Below are positions 12,285 to 15,813 of a stretch of 15,813 nt of DNA, one piece after another. The stretch spans positions 1 to 15,813 of the forward strand of contig JAUVKS010000014.1 of NCBI GenBank assembly GCA_030596145.1. Reading direction: 5' to 3'. Every line of letters begins with the position of its first letter. Positions within the stretch are counted from its first letter, which is position 1. The notes below the pieces were generated by a model. That model was not told where the DNA came from and did not search any database. It was given only the letters and a program-made list of their open reading frames with translations. Both the position numbers and the translations under genes were made by a program. Origin of the DNA: Pseudomonadota bacterium (GTDB taxonomy: Bacteria; Desulfobacterota; Syntrophia; Syntrophales; JADFWA01).

Positions 12285-14270
12285 ATGGTAAATTACGAAA
12301 AAGAACTAAATACTGAGCAATTGCAAGTTGTTATGGCCAATGATGGCCCCATCCTTGTCATTGCAGGCGCTGGAAGTGGCAAAACACGCACAATTACTTA
12401 TCGAGTTGCTCGTTTAATTGAGACAAATGTAGCCCCCGAGTGTATCCTTCTTGCTACCTTCACCAACAAGGCTGCCCGTGAGATGCTCGGGAGAGTTGAG
12501 ATGCTCATAGGTGTTGACATAAGCAGGTTATTGGGAGGGACATTTCATCATATAGCCAATCGTATATTAAGAAGGAAATCGCATCTCCTCGGTTATGAGA
12601 ATAACTACTCAATTATGGATAGTGAGGATTCCAGGCAGCTCATAAACGCCTGCATATCCGAACTTGGATTTAAAGACAAGTTCGAAAAGTTTCCTAAGGG
12701 GAATGTTGTAGGGGATATCATAAGCTTTTCCGTTAATACGGAAGACAGTATTGATGAGGTTCTTGCCAGAAGGCACCCCTATTTTTATGGCCTGATTAAT
12801 GAAATTGCCGAGGTTGCCTCCCGTTACCGAATCCGGAAAAAAGAGCTGAACATGATGGATTTTGATGATCTTCTTCTTAACTTAAGGAGGCTTCTCGTTA
12901 GCAATCCGCCGGTTTTGAAGGAATATTCGGAGAGGTTTTCGCATGTTCTTGTAGATGAATATCAGGACACTAATGTTATACAGGCGGAAATTCTGGATCT
13001 CCTTGCCTCGCACCACAGGAATCTGATGGTGGTAGGTGATGATTCCCAGAGTATATATTCCTTCAGGGGGGCAAATTTTGCCAATATTATCAGGTTTCCT
13101 GAGAGGTATCCGGATGCAAAGGTATTTAAGCTGGAGACCAACTACAGGAGCACACCGGAGATCCTGAACTTGGCAAATATGAGTATAGTCAATAATGAAA
13201 AGCAGTTTCAAAAGGAATTGAGAGCTGTGAGGGCAGGGGGGATCAGGCCGATTCTTGTACCTGCCATGCATGTCATACAGCAGGCAAATTTTGTTACCCA
13301 GCGTATCCTTGAATTGATTGCGGAAGGTATTCCCTTGAATGAAATTGCGGTGCTTTATCGAGCTCATTATCATTCTATGGAGCTTCAGATGGAGCTAACC
13401 AGAAGGGGAATTCCTTTTGAAATCAGATCGGGTATAAGGTTTTTCGAACAGGCTCATATTAAGGATGTAACTTCCTTCATGAGAATCATGGTGAATCCTT
13501 TTGATGAGTTGGCATGGAAAAGGCTACTTATGCTTTACAGAAATGTAGGTAGGGTTTCCGCAAACAGGATATGGAAATTTGTTTCCGCCGAAACAGACCC
13601 CCTTTCTGTAGTTGCCTCCGATAATTTTCTGAAATGTGCTGCAAAAACGGCAGCTCCCGGTCTTCGGAAGTTCAGGGAAACAATCGAAAATATTAATTAT
13701 CTGTCAAATAAAAAATCCCCATTGGAGATTATAGAAATCGTTCTGGAGAGCGGATACCGGCAGTATCTTGAGGGGAAATATACGGATATCGAGTCAAGGG
13801 AAGAGGACCTGAACCAACTTGGAAACTTTTCCGAAAAGTTTAATTCCATTGAGGATTTTCTTGGCGAGCTGGCGTTACTGACGAATATAGCTGCCGAAGA
13901 GGATAGGATTTATTATACGGACAGAAGGGATGAAGACAGGGTTATTCTCAGTACGATTCATCAGGCCAAGGGCCTTGAGTGGTTATCTGTATTTATGATC
14001 TGGTGTTCAGATGGGATGATTCCGTTAGCGAGGGCGCTTAAAGACCCGGACGGAGAAGAAGAGGAGAGAAGGCTCTTTTATGTGGCAGCCACGAGAGCCA
14101 AGGATCAATTATATTTTTGCTATCCTATGCTCAATTACGCAAGGGGAATGGGAAATACTGCTTTAAGTCCATCCCGATTTATAGAAGAATTGAATCCCTC
14201 TTCATTTGGTGCCACTGAACGTCCTTATGACCAGTGGATCGTAAATGATGATAGTAATTCCTGGGGCTGA
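12285..14270 (+). CDS. uvrD: UvrD/PcrA-type ATP-dependent DNA helicase (superfamily 1A)
   Basis: UvrD-family proteins unwind DNA 3' to 5' in repair and in clearing replication forks. All helicase motifs are present in order: Q motif (NTEQLQVV, near 9-16), Walker A AGAGSGKT (27-34), motif Ia TFTNKAAREM, the TFHHIANRIL segment, Walker B DEYQD (224-228), motif III GDDSQSIYSFRGA (251-263), motif IV LETNYRS (283-289), motif V STIHQAKGLEW (556-566) and motif VI RRLFYVAATRA (595-605). At 661 residues it is shorter than E. coli UvrD (720): only about 55 residues follow motif VI, so the C-terminal Tudor-like tail of PcrA/UvrD seems absent. UvrD, PcrA and Rep cannot be told apart with certainty here. 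The ATG is preceded by repeats and no clear ribosome-binding site. Confidence 0.93.
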   Translation: MVNYEKELNTEQLQVVMANDGPILVIAGAGSGKTRTITYRVARLIETNVAPECILLATFTNKAAREMLGRVEMLIGVDISRLLGGTFHHIANRILRRKSHLLGYENNYSIMDSEDSRQLINACISELGFKDKFEKFPKGNVVGDIISFSVNTEDSIDEVLARRHPYFYGLINEIAEVASRYRIRKKELNMMDFDDLLLNLRRLLVSNPPVLKEYSERFSHVLVDEYQDTNVIQAEILDLLASHHRNLMVVGDDSQSIYSFRGANFANIIRFPERYPDAKVFKLETNYRSTPEILNLANMSIVNNEKQFQKELRAVRAGGIRPILVPAMHVIQQANFVTQRILELIAEGIPLNEIAVLYRAHYHSMELQMELTRRGIPFEIRSGIRFFEQAHIKDVTSFMRIMVNPFDELAWKRLLMLYRNVGRVSANRIWKFVSAETDPLSVVASDNFLKCAAKTAAPGLRKFRETIENINYLSNKKSPLEIIEIVLESGYRQYLEGKYTDIESREEDLNQLGNFSEKFNSIEDFLGELALLTNIAAEEDRIYYTDRRDEDRVILSTIHQAKGLEWLSVFMIWCSDGMIPLARALKDPDGEEEERRLFYVAATRAKDQLYFCYPMLNYARGMGNTALSPSRFIEELNPSSFGATERPYDQWIVNDDSNSWG

Positions 14271-14373
14271 CATCAGAAACGGAAAAGATAAATAAGAATG
14301 CCGATAGATGATAGTCCGCCAATAAATATAAACGGTATCACAGGTAGGCACACCCTCTTGCGGTCAATTCCCC

Positions 14374-14400
14374 TTGACACAAATCCCCTTTTCCTATACT
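14374..14400 (+). promoter_or_regulatory. Sigma70-type promoter for the thiolase gene
   Basis: A perfect TTGACA (14374-14379) is followed after 15 nt by TATACT (14395-14400). The spacer is shorter than the optimal 17 nt. Transcription starting near 14407 would give a leader of about 85 nt before the ATG. The gap after the helicase gene otherwise contains nothing I recognise. Confidence 0.55.
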
Positions 14401-14492
14401 TCACCACATAATAAAAAGCAGGTTCTTATTAAAGAGACTCCCTCTGACAGTTAATTTTAATATTTACATTCAACATGAAAGGAGAATTATAG

Positions 14493-15698
14493 ATGGAAAT
14501 TAAAGATGTAGTAATAGTTAGCGCTTGTCGTACGGCAATTGGAAGATTCCTGGGAAGTTTGAAAGACGTTCCTGCCAGAGATCTTGCAATCACCGCAGGC
14601 AAGGCGGCTGTCCAAAGGGCAGGAATATCCGCCGATATCATTGATGAATGTTGCATGGGACAGGTTTTTTCTCACATGAGTGGCTCATTGCCGGCTCGGC
14701 AGGCGGCAATGCAAGTCGGGCTTCCCCCGAGAAGCGGCGCCGTGAACGTGAACCAGAACTGTGCTTCCGGTATGCGGGCTCTGGAAATAGCCTGCAACAA
14801 TATTATGCTTGGCAAGACAGAAAGCGCGCTTGTGATCGGTGTGGAGAACATGTCAAATGCTCCGTATATGATTCCAAAAGGCCGAACAGGGTATCGACTG
14901 GGACCGGGACAGATAGAAGATGCCATGTTGCATGATGGGTTAATTGATGAATTGGTTCCCGGTCACATGGGGATAACAGCCGAAAATGTGGCGGAAAAGT
15001 ATGGAATTACCCGTGAGGAATGCGATGAACTGGCTCTTATCAGCCATCAGCGTGCGACAAGGGCTGTACAAGAGGGGATATTTAAGCGAGAAATCGTACC
15101 CGTTGAAATCAAGAAGAGAAAGGGGATTGAATACTACGAGACCGACGAACACATGATACCGGATGCCAGTCTTGAAAAAATGGGCAAGCTGTCGCCGGCT
15201 TTTAAGAAGGGCGGGGTTGTTACAGCCGCCAATGCCTCCGGAATCAATGATGCCGCGGCAGCTGTTGTTGTCATGTCCGGTGACAAGGCCCGTGAGCTGG
15301 GCATAAAACCGCTCTTAAAAATGATTAACATTTGTAGTGAAGGTGTCGAACCGAAATTAATGGGGCTTGGGCCGGCCGTTGCAATACCAAAAAGTCTCGA
15401 AAGGGCAGGCATGAAGTTCGAAGATGTGGAATACTGGGAGATCAATGAGGCATTTGCTTCTCAATGGCTGGGTGTCGGGAGAATGATTGAAGAAGACTTC
15501 GGCATCAAACTGGATTTGGATAAGATAAACCATAACGGTTCCGGAATCGCCCTGGGGCATCCGGTCGGATGCACGGCGCTTCGTATCGTAGTATCTCTAT
15601 ACTACGAGCTTGAGAGATTGGATTTGACTGTAGGTGGGGCATCTCTCTGTGTCGGGACTGGTCCGGGCATGGCGTCGCTCTGGACCAGGGAGATATGA
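14493..15698 (+). CDS. Thiolase (acetyl-CoA C-acetyltransferase family)
   Basis: Thiolases condense two acetyl-CoA to acetoacetyl-CoA or cleave 3-ketoacyl-CoA in beta-oxidation. In anaerobic syntrophs they serve fatty-acid and benzoate breakdown or polyhydroxyalkanoate synthesis. The 401-residue protein has the N-terminal CRTAIGRFLGSL, the nucleophile Cys90 in NQNCASGMRA, the NEAFA motif, catalytic His356 in HNGSGIALGHPVG, and the second catalytic Cys386 in LCVGTGPGMAS. The last two motifs differ from the common NVNGGAIALGHPIG and CIGGGQG forms, so chain-length specificity is open. AAAGGAG (14478-14484) is 8 nt before the ATG. The gene has its own promoter and is followed by a strong terminator, so it is probably monocistronic and not part of the preceding housekeeping operons. 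Confidence 0.93.
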   Translation: MEIKDVVIVSACRTAIGRFLGSLKDVPARDLAITAGKAAVQRAGISADIIDECCMGQVFSHMSGSLPARQAAMQVGLPPRSGAVNVNQNCASGMRALEIACNNIMLGKTESALVIGVENMSNAPYMIPKGRTGYRLGPGQIEDAMLHDGLIDELVPGHMGITAENVAEKYGITREECDELALISHQRATRAVQEGIFKREIVPVEIKKRKGIEYYETDEHMIPDASLEKMGKLSPAFKKGGVVTAANASGINDAAAAVVVMSGDKARELGIKPLLKMINICSEGVEPKLMGLGPAVAIPKSLERAGMKFEDVEYWEINEAFASQWLGVGRMIEEDFGIKLDLDKINHNGSGIALGHPVGCTALRIVVSLYYELERLDLTVGGASLCVGTGPGMASLWTREI

Positions 15699-15744
15699 AA
15701 GGTCCTCAATTTCATCCAATTTGCCACTCCCGTAAGTGATTTAT

Positions 15745-15786
15745 AAAAAGGGGTTAACGAAAAGCCGTTAACCCTTTTTCTTTTTT
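15745..15786 (+). terminator. Intrinsic terminator after the thiolase gene
   Basis: AAAAAGGGGTTAACG and CCGTTAACCCTTTTT are complementary except for one extra G in the left arm and an unpaired C, around an A-rich loop. A T-rich run (CTTTTTCTTTTTT) follows directly. The A-run at the foot also makes it a plausible terminator for a convergent transcript. This is the only classical rho-independent terminator I see in the window. Confidence 0.92.
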
Positions 15787-15813
15787 GAAAAATTATTTCC
15801 AATGAGAAGCCAG

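Noticed and set aside
12882..13373. Long minus-strand open frame (163 codons) inside the helicase gene
   Set aside because: It lies wholly within a gene with all helicase motifs, has no recognisable motif, and its composition is that of an antisense shadow.
14298..14411. 37-codon + strand open frame before the thiolase
   Set aside because: It has only a poorly spaced GGAAAA upstream, no recognisable motif, and overlaps the thiolase promoter. It could be real, but the sequence alone does not support it.

Overview
This window is a dense, one-strand block of core bacterial housekeeping genes. All 17 protein genes I can support lie on the + strand. The order pyrH-frr-uppS-cdsA-dxr-rseP, the short single-PDZ RseP, the four-cysteine adenylate kinase lid, the PssA/Psd pair and a thiolase with its own promoter suggest a Gram-negative, probably anaerobic bacterium of the Desulfobacterota (Syntrophales-like). 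That placement is inferred from gene order and motif style; no database was searched. Base composition is moderately AT-rich and looks even throughout, with no stretch that looks recently acquired by its codon use.

Layout. Positions 1-2834 hold the 3' part of UMP kinase, ribosome recycling factor, undecaprenyl-PP synthase and CDP-diacylglycerol synthase. Positions 2932-5900 hold DXP reductoisomerase, the RseP site-2 protease and TsaB (tRNA t6A). Positions 6020-7723 hold a small DUF465-like protein, phosphatidylserine decarboxylase and phosphatidylserine synthase; the last has a reading-frame break near its N-terminus. Positions 7720-11142 hold aspartate-semialdehyde dehydrogenase, RsmD, CoaD and an aspartate aminotransferase. 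Positions 11548-15698 hold adenylate kinase, a UvrD-family helicase and a thiolase, which is followed by a strong intrinsic terminator.

Functional links. UppS (undecaprenyl-PP) and Dxr (MEP pathway) serve isoprenoid and cell-wall supply. CdsA makes the CDP-diacylglycerol that PssA converts to phosphatidylserine, and Psd decarboxylates this to phosphatidylethanolamine, so the whole PE branch is here. AspC makes aspartate and Asd acts two steps later, on aspartyl phosphate. PyrH and Adk are nucleotide monophosphate kinases. Frr, TsaB and RsmD serve translation.

The unexplained structure is between the genes. At least six gaps carry short-period (7, 8 or 16 nt) or palindromic repeats of different families. 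A ~102-bp element with terminal inverted repeats occurs twice in opposite orientation (8732-8833 and 11366-11468) and brackets rsmD-coaD-aspC. One end of the first copy contains the stop codon of asd. The second copy lies in a 405-nt gap packed with palindromes, including an 80-bp REP-like one. Several of these repeats sit directly before start codons that have no visible Shine-Dalgarno sequence. I see no defence system, transposase, CRISPR array, tRNA or rRNA. The repeats and the pssA frame break are the parts worth a second look.
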